A DNA stretch of 64,000 bases from Thiohalocapsa sp963695445 (lineage in GTDB: Bacteria; Pseudomonadota; Gammaproteobacteria; Chromatiales; Chromatiaceae). The position numbers and the translations under genes are program-made. Numbering within the stretch: the first letter of the stretch is position 1; every line of letters begins with the position of its first letter. The notes under the pieces are model-generated. The model worked only from the letters and a program-made list of their open reading frames with translations. It was not told the DNA's origin and made no database searches. The stretch covers positions 23,020 to 87,019 of the forward strand of contig CAVOGV010000025.1 of the NCBI GenBank assembly GCA_963695445.1, in the 5' to 3' direction. Positions 46,556-56,788 of this stretch are shown piece after piece.

Positions 46556-47362
46556 TTAGTCGCTCGCGGGCACGGCTTCGTTGAGCCAGTCGGCAACGAT
46601 CTCCACCAGTGCCTCGTCTTGGCCGTCGAAGAAGTGATTCGCGCCGGGGGCCTGTACCTGACTGTAGCCCGCATTGGCCGATGCTGCCTCGGCGCGCTCA
46701 GAGGCACCGGACACGACGGCGTCGAGGTCGTTCTGGCCGAACAGGTCCAGGGTCGGGACCTGGAGGCGACCGATGAGTTCGGCGTTGTCGCGCCCTGCGT
46801 GCTCGCCGCCGCTGGACAGGCCGACGGCGACGAACGCAGCGACTGCCTTCGGATGGGTGGCCAGGTAATCGTTGGCCATGGTGGCACCAAGGCTATGCGC
46901 GACGATGGCAACGCGCTCCGCGCCCTGCTCGTGCAAGTAGGCGATGGCAGCGTCGAGGCGCGGCGCAACCTCGTCCATCAGCGGTCCATAGTCCGTATCC
47001 GCCGCCTCGTTGGGCAGTACCGGCATCTGAATCGACAGCGTGCTCCAGCCCTGCTGGGGTAAGCCGGTGCGCAGCGGATAGACGACCTGCTGCCAGTTTG
47101 GATGCACGCCGATACCGTGCACGATCACGGCGCCGCGACCGGTGTCTTCATCCGCCTCGGTGTAGAGCCCGAGAAAGGTCAGGTCATTCGCGCTCAGGTC
47201 CACGGCGTCGCCGTCCATCAGGCTGTCGACGATTTGGTCGCGCCAGCGTTGTTCCTTGCCGAGGTCTGAGCTGTCGGGCATGGCGGCCGTTTCGGTCTGT
47301 TCCTGGGCGCCAGCGGCGGGCAGGATGAGTAGCGCCAGTATCAGCGCTGCAATCGTCTTCAT
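46556..47362 (-). CDS. DUF3530 family alpha/beta hydrolase-like exported protein
   Basis: The 268-residue precursor has a signal peptide (ALILALLILPAAGA). The DUF3530 domain is a divergent alpha/beta hydrolase: GAVIVHGIGVHPNWQQVVYPLRTGLPQQGWSTLSIQMPVL, VAIVAHSLGATMANDYL (nucleophile elbow AHSLG) and the late His in APGANHFFDG. The potential Ser-Asp-His triad seems complete. The substrate is unknown; the localisation should be periplasmic. Confidence 0.82.
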   Translation of the reverse strand: MKTIAALILALLILPAAGAQEQTETAAMPDSSDLGKEQRWRDQIVDSLMDGDAVDLSANDLTFLGLYTEADEDTGRGAVIVHGIGVHPNWQQVVYPLRTGLPQQGWSTLSIQMPVLPNEAADTDYGPLMDEVAPRLDAAIAYLHEQGAERVAIVAHSLGATMANDYLATHPKAVAAFVAVGLSSGGEHAGRDNAELIGRLQVPTLDLFGQNDLDAVVSGASERAEAASANAGYSQVQAPGANHFFDGQDEALVEIVADWLNEAVPASD

Positions 47363-47459
47363 GATGTCGTCTCCAGTGGTGGGTGTTTTGATTCAGGCCG
47401 GACGCGTTGACGGCGCTCCAGAAGCAACGAGCCATCGCCGAACGGCGCGGGGCGCGGCT

Positions 47460-48328
47460 TCAGCAGCCGACCGGTGCCATTCGTGCCTGTCTTTGCAAGG
47501 CCATAAAATCGCCGCGCAGCCGAGTCAGTCGGTCGATGAGTTTATGTCGCTGGCCCGGGTCCAGCGTCGCGTCCAGCCGAACGAGTAGATCGGTGAAGCC
47601 CCTGCGCATGTCGGTGCGTGCGCGCTCAAGCGCGGCGGGCATGTCGCGATACTCCACCAACCAGTCGTTGAGGAAGCGTTCGATGCGCTGAGCCGAGGCT
47701 TGGCCGCGCAGCAGCGCGATCAGCTCGCGCCGCTTGCCGTCGCGGTACGCGTACCAGATGTTGGACTCCGGCATCGATGCGGTGACGTCGCGTACGATCT
47801 CGCGCTGCTGGTCGCTCAGGTCGCCGACCCACCATTGCATGTTTTTCTCATAGCGCTTGGCGCGTTTGCGCTCCAGCGTGGCCGCGTCTCCGGGCGCGTT
47901 GTCTTCGGCGTCTTCGCGGGCTTCTTCGCGGAAGGTCCGTTCCAGCGCGTCGATTTGCTGCTTGTCGAGTGCCGCCAGCAGCGGTGCCACGGCCTCTACG
48001 GCCAGACGTGAAATGGCGCCGATAGATGACCTCGAACTGGTCCAGCAGGCAGTGCACGTCCGCGTTGTTAAAGCCCTTACGGGCATCATTTTGAGCGCTG
48101 TCGAAGAATGCCGCCAAGTACGGCAGTTCCTGCTCGCGGTGCTGTGCCAGCGCGACGTCCAGGGTTGGCGACCAACTTGCCATCTGGCTGCCGTCGAGGC
48201 CGAGATAATCGTCCGCGTAGCGCTCGATCAGAAAGTCCGCGGAATTGTAGGCGAGCCGCATGCCGGAGCAGCCGGATAGCAGCAGCGCGCAAGCGAAGAT
48301 CGGCAACAGGCGGCGGATTCTTAGTCAT
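47460..48328 (-). CDS. DUF6279 family lipoprotein (frameshifted)
   Basis: The lipobox LLLSGC is followed by SGMRLAYNSADFLIERYADDYLGLDGSQ, the typical opening of this all-helical lipoprotein family (YNSADWxxxxxxDDYxxLxxxQ). Near 48018 the frame changes by one, continuing SRLAVEAVAPLLAALDKQQIDALERTFREE through WWVGDLSDQQREIV to the stop at 47460. The visible start is TTG 48306; ATG 48328 (MTKNPP) joins with another one-base change and is more likely. The function is unknown; it is anchored to an envelope membrane. Confidence 0.75.
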
Positions 48329-48474
48329 CGGTTTGGTCTGGGGCTGGTCTGATCTCATCTGACTCCGAGCCGAATCTGGGTGCATCTAGCTTGTTTTTGC
48401 ATGCATCGAGCGCTTGACAGCGCGCGCGCCGCCGCAATCTCAGCGTCACGGGTGGGCGCGCTCGCCAGGCTGCA

Positions 48475-49044
48475 ATGGAGACCTTGATGAAGACGACAGC
48501 GCCGATTACAACCTTGGCGAACGGCATCGCAAGCGCTGCGGGCCGCGCCGCGCGGCGCAGCGGCACCGAAAAACAGATGGGGGCGTTGTTGCGCTGTTTT
48601 CCTCGCGATGGTCGGGTCATGTGGATCGGCGTCAGGCCTCAGCGCCGGGGCGAGATCGATGTTCGCGACCAGGTCGAGGCCATCACGGACATCGGGCTCG
48701 CTGGCGACCATTACCGCAGCCGGAGCAGTGGCAAGCGGCAGGTGACCTTGATCCAGTCCGAGCATCTGGCGGTGGTAGGGGCGTTGTTGGGCGAGGAAGC
48801 GCTCGATCCCGCCCGCTTGCGCCGCAACATCGTCGTCTCCGGCGTGAACTTGCTGGCGCTGAAGGGGCGCCGCTTTCGGATTGGCGAAGCGCTGTTCGAG
48901 GCCTCCGGCCTCGCGCACCCATGTTCGCGGATGGAGGAAGAATTGGGGCCTGGTGGCTACAACGCGATGCGCGGCCATGGCGGTCTCACCGCCCGCGTCG
49001 TCTCTGGTGGCGTGATCCGTGTCGGGCGACATCGTCAGCCATGA
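48475..49044 (+). CDS. MOSC domain protein
   Basis: The 189-residue protein matches the MOSC (Moco sulfurase C-terminal) domain: ITDIGLAGDHYRSRSSGKRQVTLIQSEHL, ARLRRNIVVSGVNLLALKGRRFRIGEALFEASGLAHPCSRMEE, and GGYNAMRGHGGLTARVVSGG. The Cys in HPCSRME is the conserved putative sulfur/metal-binding residue. E. coli YiiM/YcbX relatives detoxify N-hydroxylated bases. The N-terminal about 35 residues vary; ATG 48487 is an alternative start. Confidence 0.85.
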   Translation: METLMKTTAPITTLANGIASAAGRAARRSGTEKQMGALLRCFPRDGRVMWIGVRPQRRGEIDVRDQVEAITDIGLAGDHYRSRSSGKRQVTLIQSEHLAVVGALLGEEALDPARLRRNIVVSGVNLLALKGRRFRIGEALFEASGLAHPCSRMEEELGPGGYNAMRGHGGLTARVVSGGVIRVGRHRQP

Positions 49045-49157
49045 GGATGATGCCGAGGTGTAGCCGAGTGCTTGAGGGATATCAGCCCCCGGCCGCCTCA
49101 AGAATTGCGCAGCCTGAGAAAGCTTGAGCGCGGCATCTTCACAGATGGGCCAGCTTT

Positions 49158-49305
49158 GTCGTTGTCGTTGTCGTTGTCGTAATCGTAATCGTCGAGATTC
49201 CCTCAGCCGACGGGACTTCCGGGCGCCTCAACGCCGCCCGTCACCGTTCTCAGGCACACGTTGCACTACCAGTCGAAGCACGACCGCAACGACAACGACA
49301 ACGAC
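49158..49305. repeat. Hexanucleotide microsatellite with a 19-bp inverted copy
   Basis: GTCGTT repeats at 49158-49176 have an exact reverse-complement copy (CAACGA units) at 49287-49305, separated by 110 bp. The arms could pair in RNA or as a cruciform. The whole stretch 49045-49451 shows no supportable gene. Confidence 0.75.
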
Positions 49306-49451
49306 GGGGTTCGGTGTGCTAGCCGAATCTTGCGCCGAGCATCACTCGTCGGCCTCAGCCGAAGCCTCGCGACTCCTGCGCACCGAAGTCTCAGTTCTGC
49401 GCCTCAGTTCGCACCCTAGTATTCCAATTCGATAACCTGTACGAAGATCCA

Positions 49452-49850
49452 ATGACCCAACTCGCCACTCAACTCACGACCTACTACGACGGCGGCTGCC
49501 CGCTGTGCAGCAAGGAGATCGCCCATTATCAGCGCATGGACCGCAACCAGCAGGTGCGCTGGATCGACCTCACCCAGGCTGCCGATGAACTCGCCGCGGT
49601 GGGTCTGGATACCGCGACCGCAATGCGTCGGCTGCACGTGCGCGATGCGGACGGCCGCACGCTGTCCGGCGTGCCCGCCTTCGTCGCGATCTGGCAGCGG
49701 CTGCCCCGATACCGGGTGTTGGCCCAGATCGTCGAGAAACTCGGGCTGATCCGCCCGCTGGATTGGGTCTATGCCCAGTTCGCGGACTGGCGTTTTCGGC
49801 GTCGCTGTGTCGATGGTGCCTGCGCGGTTACGACCCGGCGTTCCGACTGA
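49452..49850 (+). CDS. DCC family thiol-disulfide oxidoreductase-like protein (DUF393)
   Basis: The 132-residue protein opens with TTYYDGGCPLCSKEIAHY, the DxxCxxC (DCC) motif of DUF393. RWIDLTQA, LHVRDADGRTLSGVPAFVAIWQRLPRYRVLA and a basic C-terminus follow. The fold is thioredoxin-like by family. The redox partner is unknown. The CVDGAC pair at the end adds two further Cys. Confidence 0.88.
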   Translation: MTQLATQLTTYYDGGCPLCSKEIAHYQRMDRNQQVRWIDLTQAADELAAVGLDTATAMRRLHVRDADGRTLSGVPAFVAIWQRLPRYRVLAQIVEKLGLIRPLDWVYAQFADWRFRRRCVDGACAVTTRRSD

Positions 49851-50080
49851 GCCGCTCAGCGCCAGCTCGCGGCGAGGTGAGCATTGCGCCTCGCGGAAGC
49901 CCACCTGGTTTTCCCGTTGGAATCCCCCACCGAAATTCAATCGTGATCGGAAGCCGCGCGCTGTTCGATGCGCGTTACACTAGCGGCCCTTCGCTTCGAG
50001 AAGACACGACCATCAACAGGGGCCTGGCTTCATGATCCTGAACATCGGGGACATCTTCGCTCGCGCGTCGATCGCGCAAC

Positions 50081-51472
50081 GTGATCGCAGCGGGTTTGCT
50101 GCTCGCGTTCGCGGCTGGTGCCGCGGCCGCTGACGACAAGGGCGGGAAGGGGGGCGTTGGTGAGCAACCCCCGCCGCCGGCGGTCGTGGTCGCCGCGATC
50201 GAGATGCAGGACGTGGAGAAGTCTGGCAGATTCATTGGCACCATCAAGGCGATTCAATCGGTGAATCTGATCGCGCGGGTCGAGGGCTTTCTGGAGCAGG
50301 TCGCCTTCGAGCAGGGGCACATGGTGGAAAAGGGCGAACTGCTCTATCAGATCGAGCAGGCACCCTACCAGGCGGCGGTGGACAGCGCCGAGGGACAGGT
50401 GGCCGCGGCAAACTCCGAACTCGACAGCGCCCAGGCGAACCTCGTCAACAAACAGGGAGACTTTGACCGGCAAGCGGAGCTGCTGCCGAAAGGCGACACG
50501 TCCAAGGCCATGTACGACCAGAAAAAGGCCGAGCGCGACGAGGCCAAGGCCAGCGTGGAGAGCGCAAAGGCGGCGCAGATGCAAGCGGCGGCGGCCTTGG
50601 AGACGGCCAAGATCAACCTCGGCTATACGACCGTCAGCAGCCCGATCAAGGGCCGCATCGGTGCCACCAACTACACGGTGGGCAATCTCGTCAACAGCAG
50701 TAGCGGCACGCTGTCGACCGTGGTGCAGCTCGACCCGATCCGGGCCGTGTTTTCGATCCCCAGCGCCGACTTCGTGCGCTTTCAGGAGCGCGTCAAGCAG
50801 GCCGGCGGCGATGCCGATGCGGTCAAGCAGCAATTCGTTCCCGAGCTGATTCTGCCCACCGGGCAGCCCTATGGCGAGAGCGGTGTCATCTCCTTTGCCG
50901 ACAACCAAGTGGACGCCAGCACAGGCACCGTCGCCATCTATGCGGATTTCCCGAACCCAGACCAGATGCTCCTTCCGGGGCAGTTCGTCACCGCGCTGCT
51001 GCGCAGCGCGCAGGCGAGCCGGCTGCCGGTGGTGCCGGCGGCGGCCGTTCAGCGCACCCGCGACGGCGAACAGGTCTATGTGGTGGGCGCGGGCAATCGC
51101 GTCGAACAGCGTGCGATAAAGACCGGGACGACCGTCGGCACCGGTTATGCGGTGGAATCCGGGTTGATGGAGGGTGACATCGTCGTCGTATCCGGCGTGC
51201 AGAAGGTCAAGCCCGGCATGGTCGTGAAGCCGGTGAAGGCGTCGCAGGCGGGCTCCAGCACCGGAAACGACCCCAGCGCGGGCGCCAATGCGCCGTCGGC
51301 AACCGAATCCGACAAGGCGCCCGCGCCGAGCGACACTGCTTCCGGGAGCGCTGATTCCGGTAGCGCTGGCGCCACAGACAACGCGCCAGCCGGAACGGGC
51401 GCCGGCGCCAGCGGCGGCAGTCCCAAGGCGTCGTCGAACGCTGACGACAGCGGACAGGGCGGCACGCGATGA
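50081..51472 (+). CDS. RND efflux membrane-fusion protein (second system)
   Basis: GTG 50081 starts a signal peptide (LLLAFAAGAAA). The MFP plan follows: lipoyl half (SVNLIARVEGFLEQVAFEQGHMVEKGELLYQIE), a coiled-coil hairpin from about residue 100, GYTTVSSPIKGRIGATNYTVGNLVN, barrel and membrane-proximal domains. A Ser/Gly/Ala-rich tail of about 70 residues with no structure is unusual. An ATG at 50032 (MILNIGDIFARASIA) could be the true start if a base is wrong just before 50081. The stop overlaps the permease ATG by 4 bp (ATGA). Confidence 0.88.
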   Translation: MIAAGLLLAFAAGAAAADDKGGKGGVGEQPPPPAVVVAAIEMQDVEKSGRFIGTIKAIQSVNLIARVEGFLEQVAFEQGHMVEKGELLYQIEQAPYQAAVDSAEGQVAAANSELDSAQANLVNKQGDFDRQAELLPKGDTSKAMYDQKKAERDEAKASVESAKAAQMQAAAALETAKINLGYTTVSSPIKGRIGATNYTVGNLVNSSSGTLSTVVQLDPIRAVFSIPSADFVRFQERVKQAGGDADAVKQQFVPELILPTGQPYGESGVISFADNQVDASTGTVAIYADFPNPDQMLLPGQFVTALLRSAQASRLPVVPAAAVQRTRDGEQVYVVGAGNRVEQRAIKTGTTVGTGYAVESGLMEGDIVVVSGVQKVKPGMVVKPVKASQAGSSTGNDPSAGANAPSATESDKAPAPSDTASGSADSGSAGATDNAPAGTGAGASGGSPKASSNADDSGQGGTR

Positions 51473-54400
51473 TCTCCAAGACCTTCGTCGAACGGCCGCG
51501 GCTCGCGGCCGTTGTCTCCATCGTCATCGTGGTGGCGGGCCTGCTCTCCATCCTCGCCATCCCCGTGGCTCAATATCCGAGCATCACGCCGCCGGTCGTG
51601 CTGGTGACGGCCACCTATCCGGGCGCCGACGCGCAGACCATCGCCAATACCGTCGGCGCCCCAATCGAGCAGCAGGTCAATGGCGTCCAGGACATGCTGT
51701 ACATGTCCTCGACCGCCTCGAGCACCGGCAGCTATAGCCTGACCGTCACGTTCAAGGTCGGTACCGACCCGGACATCGCCCAGGTCAATACCCAGAACCG
51801 TGTCACCCAGGCCCTGGCCCAGTTGCCGAGCCAGGTGCAAAACCTGGGTGTGACGGTGCAGGCGGAGTCCACCAACCTGTTGCTGGTGATTCCGGTGTAC
51901 TCGCCGGACGCGAGCAAGGATGTGTTGTTCCTGTCGAACTTCGCGACCATCAACGTGCAGAACGAACTGGCGCGCGTGGACGGCGTCGGCAACGCCAGCC
52001 AGTTCGGTCCGATGAACTATTCGATGCGCGTCTGGCTCAAGTCCGAGCGCATGGCGGCGCTGGGCATCACGCCCCAAGATGTGCAGAGCGCGATCCAGCA
52101 GCAGAACATCCAGGCCGCGCTGGGGCAGGTCGGGGGCCCGCCCATCGGCAACGATCAGACCTTCCAGAACACCATCACCACCGAGGGGCAGTTGGCCTCG
52201 CCGGAGGAGTTCGGCCAGATCGTCGTGCGCACCGGCGCCGACGGCGGCATCGTGCGTATCGACGATATCGCCAGGGTTGAGCTTGGCTCCCAGTCCTACG
52301 CGTCTACCACGTCCTACAACGGCGAGCCGGCCGCGGCGATCGCCATCTACCAGGCGCCTGGGGCCAACGCGCTGGAGGTGGTCAAGAACGTCAGGGCGCA
52401 ACTCAAGGAACTGTCGACGCGCTTCCCCGATGGCGTCGCCGCCGATGTGATGTACGACTCGACACTGTTCGTGCAGGCGTCGATCCACGAGATCATCGTG
52501 ACCCTGGCCATCACCGCGGCCATCGTGCTGCTGGTGGTGTTCATCTTCCTGCAGGACCTGCGTGCGACCATCGTGCCGGCGGTGACCATCCCGGTGTCGC
52601 TGATCGGCGTCTTTATCGTCCTGCTCGCGGCCGGGTTCTCGGCCAACACCATCAGCCTGTTCGCCGTCGTCTTGGCCATCGGACTGGTGGTGGATGACGC
52701 CATCGTCGTGGTCGAGAACGTGCAGCGGATCATGCTCGAGGAGGGGCTGGACCGGCGCGCCGCGACCTTGAAGGCGATGGAGCAGATCACCGGGCCGATC
52801 ATCTCCACCACGCTGGTGCTGTTTGCGATCTTTGCGCCGGTGGCCTTCATGCCGGGTATCTCCGGCGAGCTGTTCCGACAATTTGCGGTGACCATCTCGG
52901 CGGCGGTCGCGATCTCGGCGCTGAACGCGCTGACCCTCTCGCCGGTCTTGACATCGCTGTTTCTCGGCACGCCGAAGACGGCCAAGCGCGGACCGTTCAA
53001 GTGGTTCAACAGCGGGCTCAACGGGGTGCGCAACGGCTATGTGCGCGTCGTCGCGCTGATTGCGCGCCGCGCCGCGGTGGCCGGGCTGCTGATCATCGCG
53101 ATCGGCGGGGCCTCGGCCTGGGTGCTGGATCGCCTACCGACTGGCTTTTTGCCCAACGAGGATCAGGGGGCATTGTTCGTCGACGTGAGTCTGCCGGGCG
53201 GTGCGGCACTGCCGCGCACCGCCGAGACCATGGAGCAGGTGCGCGATATCGCGGCCAAGACGCCGGGTGTCGCCAATGTGCTGACGGTCGCCGGCTACAG
53301 CCTGCTGACCTCCGCCTCGTCGTCCAATGCCGGTCTCGGTGTGCTGGTGCTCAAGCCTTGGGATGAGCGCACCACGCCAGAGACAGAGCTGCGGGGGCTC
53401 TACAAACGACTTAGCGGGGAACTCGATGCCTTGCCCGAGGCGGATACGCTGGTGTTCCCGCCGCCGCCGATCCCCGGCCTGGGTAATGCCGCCGGTTTTG
53501 CCATGCAGGTCGAGGCCCTGGGCGGACAGTCCGAGCAGGACCTGACCCAGGTGCTCAAAGGGCTGATCGCGACCGCGAAGCAAGACCCGCGTATCGCCAA
53601 CGCCTACTCCACCTTCAGCGCCGACAACCCGCAGTTGTTCCTGGACCTGGATCGGACCAAGGCCCAGTACCTGGATGTGCCGGTTTCGACCGTGTTCAAC
53701 ACCATGCAGTCGGTCTTCGGCACCACCTATGTGAACAATTTCACCTATCTGGGCAAGACCTTCCAGGTCAATCTGCAGGGCGAGCAGGACCAGCGTTCGA
53801 CCGCCGATGACATCGGCAGTACCTATGTGCGCAGCAACAGCGGCAGCATGGTGCCCTTGTCGGTGCTGGCTGAGGTGCAGAATCGACTCGGCGCCGATCT
53901 GGTGTTTCGCTATAACGAGTTTCCGACCGCCTCGATCAACGGCACCCCGGCGCCGGGCTTCTCCGCCGGCGATGCGATGGCGGCGATGGAGGAGGCTGCC
54001 AAGAAATCGCTACCGGACGGCTACGGATTCGAGTGGACCGCGCTGTCGTTTCAGGAGGCACAGCAGAGCGCGGGCGGTGAGGCGGCGATCTTCGGCCTGG
54101 CGATCCTGTTCGGTTATCTGTTCTCTGGTGGCGCTCTACGAGAGCTGGGCAATCCCGTTCTCGGTGTTGACCTCGGTGGCGGTGGCCCTGCTCGGTGCCG
54201 TGACGACGCTGTGGCTTGTGGGCCTGGATAACGATCTCTACACCCAGATCGGCCTGGTGCTGCTGATCGGTCTGGCCGCCAAGAACGCGATCCTGATCGT
54301 CGAGTTTGCCAAGGAGCAGCGCGAGGCCGGCAAATCCCTGTTCGATGCCGCGCTGGCCGGCGCCCGCATGCGCTTTCGCGCGGTGCTGATGACCGCGCTC

Positions 54401-54637
54401 GCCTTCATCATCGGCCTGCTGCCGTTGGTGCTTGCCACCGGCGCCGGCGCCAACGCCCGTATCCACCTCGGCTTCACGGTGTTGGGTGGCATGCTCGCCG
54501 CGACGGTGTTCGGCATCCTGCTGATTCCTGGCCTGTATGTCATGTTCCAAGGCATTGGCGACAAGATCGGCGTGTGGATCGGCAATCGGGAGCCGGAACC
54601 GAAGGAACCGACTCCGGAGGCACTGCCGAAGTCTTAG
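51469..54637 (+). CDS. RND efflux permease, HAE1/AcrB-like (second system, one frame change)
   Basis: The AcrB-type permease has about 1055 residues and starts MISKTFVERPRLAAVVSIVIVVAG. The relay Asp pair lies in GLVVDDAIVVVENVQ, the porter loops include GFLPNEDQGALFVDV, and the relay Lys is in GLAAKNAILIVEFAKEQ. Near 54124 an extra T shifts the frame inside GYLF/LVALYESW; the rest continues to LPKS at 54637. No outer-membrane factor follows. It is a paralogue of the 24-28 kb permease, with similar but clearly distinct sequence. Confidence 0.92.
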
Positions 54638-54685
54638 AGACTGCGCAAGGTTTCCGAGATGCGTCGGAAAATGCTGATGGCCAAG

Positions 54686-54778
54686 AAGGACATTAAGGAC
54701 ACCAAGGACACCAAGGACAAGAAGGAGAAAAGGCAGGAATTTGCACCTGCTCTCTCCCTTCTTGCTCTTCTTGTCCTT
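54686..54778. repeat. 9-bp tandem repeat with inverted distal arm (interspersed-type element)
   Basis: Five units near AAGGACACC run from 54686 to 54730. AAGGACAAGAAG (54713-54724) has an exact inverted copy at 54767-54778, with a 42-nt spacer. The structure lies in the untranslated gap between the RND permease and the convergent SDR gene and looks like an intergenic palindromic repeat. Confidence 0.65.
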
Positions 54779-54851
54779 TGTGTTTCAACTGCGGAATCTA
54801 AGCCGAGCGCGCCTGTCGATGGGCGCCTGTGCAGGGGGGTGGCCGGCGCTG

Positions 54852-55602
54852 TCAGCCGGCGGGAGATACGCTCCGGGCTTGCCCGCTCGTGCCCTTCGAG
54901 TCGGGTCCAAGCAGCCAAAGGTAGTCCGGTGCGACGGTGTCCGGCGTCGGCAATGTGTTTGGATCCTCGCCGGGGTAGAGCTGCCGGCGCTGCGCGGAGC
55001 GAACGGCGCCGGGGTCGAGGCTGTTGACGCGGATGTTGCTGCTGTCGCGGGTCTCTTCGGCTAGGGTCTGCATGAGCCCCTCGATGCCAAAAGCGGCCGC
55101 ACCGTAGGCACCCCAATAGGCGAGGCCCTTGCGGCCGACACGGTCGGAGGTGAAGACCACGGAGGCGTCATCGGCGGCGCGCAGCAGCGGCATGCAGGCC
55201 TGGGTGAGCAGGAACGGCGCGGTGAGGTTGATGCGCAGCACGCGCTCCCACTCCTTGGCGTCGTAGTCGTCGACACGGCTCAGAAAGGGGATGTAGGTGG
55301 CGCAATGGACCAGTCCGTCGAGCCGGCCGAACTCGTCGCCGATGGTGCTGGCAACGCCCAGATAGAGTTGCTCGTCGGCTTGTTCCAGAGTCGAGCGGGA
55401 GGCTGGCCGGCTGCGGCGCGCCATCGGCCTCGATCTCATCGTAGACGGTTTCGAGCCTGGCCTCATCGGCGCCGCTCAGGATCACCGTTGCACCGTGACG
55501 GGCACAGGCGCGCGCGACGGCTCGGCCGATGCCCTCGGCGGCGCCGGTCACGAGGATGATCCGGTCGGTGAGGAGGTCGGGGCGGGGTAGGTAGTCCTGC
55601 AT
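54852..55602 (-). CDS. YciK-like short-chain dehydrogenase, one frame change, catalytic Lys absent
   Basis: The N-terminal NAD(P)-binding motif is in ILVTGAAEGIGRAVARACARHGATVIL. A one-base break near 55395 (an extra T) joins LPLD to LEQADEQLYLGVASTIGDEFGRLDGLVHCATYIPFLSRVDDYD. The rest matches YciK-type SDRs, including VVFTSDRVGRKGLAYWGAYG. The catalytic YxxxK motif reads Tyr-Gly-Ala-Ala-Ala, so the Lys is missing while Ser and Tyr remain. The C-terminal end (LYPGEDPNTLPTPDTVAPDYLWLLGPDS) is family-typical. The substrate is unknown. Confidence 0.8.
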
Positions 55603-55727
55603 GGCTGGGTTTGCGTCGAATTCGGTCTGTGTCGAAGGCCGCTCAAACTAACCCAGGCGCGCTGCTGGCGGAAATGATTATTTTGGCTTCGTCAGTCGCG
55701 CGCAGGGCGCTGGCCCGGCGAGCCGAT

Positions 55728-56184
55728 TCACTCGACCGACAGCACCTGCACCCGCACCCGCAGGCCGCGCCGCGACAGCGGATGGTTGAAGTCCACGCGC
55801 ACGCCGTCGGCATCGCTGCTGACCACGGTGCCAGCGGTCTCTTGACCGCCGGGGGTTGTGAAGCAGATGACTTGACCCGGCTCCGGGGCAAAGTCCGCCG
55901 GGAGGTCGCTGGGCTCCAGGGTCTGGATCAGCGCCGGGTCCGGCTCGCCGTAGATGGCCGCATCCGTCGGCAAGCGTCTGCGTGTCGCTGCCGACGGGGA
56001 GGTTGAGTAGCGTCGATTCGAGCTCCGCGGCGAGCGTGCCGTCGCCGACGACGAAGACCAGGGGCTGGTCGTCGAAACTGGACAGAACCTCGGTACCATC
56101 CTCGAGATGGATCGACACATGCAATTTGACGCGGCGACCGGGCTCGATGCGTCTGGGCTCGATAGGAGGGGCTTGCCGACTCAT
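55728..56184 (-). CDS. fkpB: FKBP-type peptidyl-prolyl isomerase SlpA (FkpB), one frame change
   Basis: The start MSRQAPPIEPRRIEPGRRVKLHVSIHLEDGTEVLSSF and VFVVGDGTLAAELESTLLNLPVG are the FKBP half. Near 55972 an extra base breaks the frame; the continuation DAAIYGEPDPALIQTLEPSDLP, then PGQVICFTTPGGQETAGTVVSSDADGVRVDFNHPLSRRGLRVRVQVL, contains the IF (insert-in-flap) domain and the SlpA/SlyD DFNHPLAG-like ending. It is a cytoplasmic prolyl isomerase/chaperone of about 150 residues. The conserved Gly after HPL is replaced by SRRG. Confidence 0.85.
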
Positions 56185-56250
56185 GGCTCGCGGTCGCGAG
56201 ATGTATCGGGGCGGGACAGCACGTCGGACTGCGCAGAACCTGCCTGGGGA

Positions 56251-56391
56251 TCAGGCCAGGATCTCCTGGGTAAGGAACAAGTAGCCGACTGTCACCGCCA
56301 CCACGGCAACGGCGAGATATGGCATCAGGATGCAAAACCCCGGCAGGTCGTTGCAGATACGGCTTAGTTTGCAGAGATTGCAGTTTTTCAT
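56251..56391 (-). CDS. 46-residue Cys-rich single-pass membrane protein
   Basis: A short frame reads MKNCNLCKLSRICNDLPGFC, then the hydrophobic helix ILMPYLAVAVVAVTVGYLFL and the end TQEILA. The ATG (56391) has AAGGTG at good spacing. Four Cys (4, 7, 13, 20) precede one membrane helix, so a metal or cluster site at the cytoplasmic face, or disulphides, are possible. It is too short for usual gene calling, but start signal, composition and helix make it credible. It lies 66 bp upstream of, and on the same strand as, the SlpA gene. The function is unknown. Confidence 0.65.
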   Translation of the reverse strand: MKNCNLCKLSRICNDLPGFCILMPYLAVAVVAVTVGYLFLTQEILA

Positions 56392-56788
56392 GCGAATTCA
56401 CCTTTTGGCCAAATCACGTAACCCGACGTCGAGCCGCGAAATGTTGGGTTGCGCTGCGCCGATCAGGCGAAGGCCCAACCCACTACGAAATGCTCTCGTG
56501 CTGCCAGCAATGTGTATAGTGGTTTTTACCAACTATTATCCTTACATCCTACTCAAGTTATACGGTTCTACAAGTATTATTTAACATTCGAAACATCTGC
56601 GCGTTTTTCCTCGGGGTGTTCGCCGGGCTCGGGTCTCTGCCGAGGCTCCCCGTCGATCGCACCGAGGCAGCACCCAGGGGGTCTCCATGGTTCGGGTCGA
56701 TTTTTACTTAAAGATATGTTTTATCGAGAAAAAGCCATCTGCAAAGGCGAAACTCGAAACCCGTTAGGTCGCCGTATAACATAGCCTA
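56392..56788. other. AT-rich intergenic region with palindrome, no gene found
   Basis: GTTGGG (56443-56448) pairs with CCCAAC (56474-56479), in a block resembling the TTGGGTT...AACCCA palindromes scattered in proteobacterial gaps. From 56500 to 56790 the sequence is clearly less GC-rich than the genome and probably holds promoters for rimO and, on the other strand, the 46-residue gene. Confidence 0.5.
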
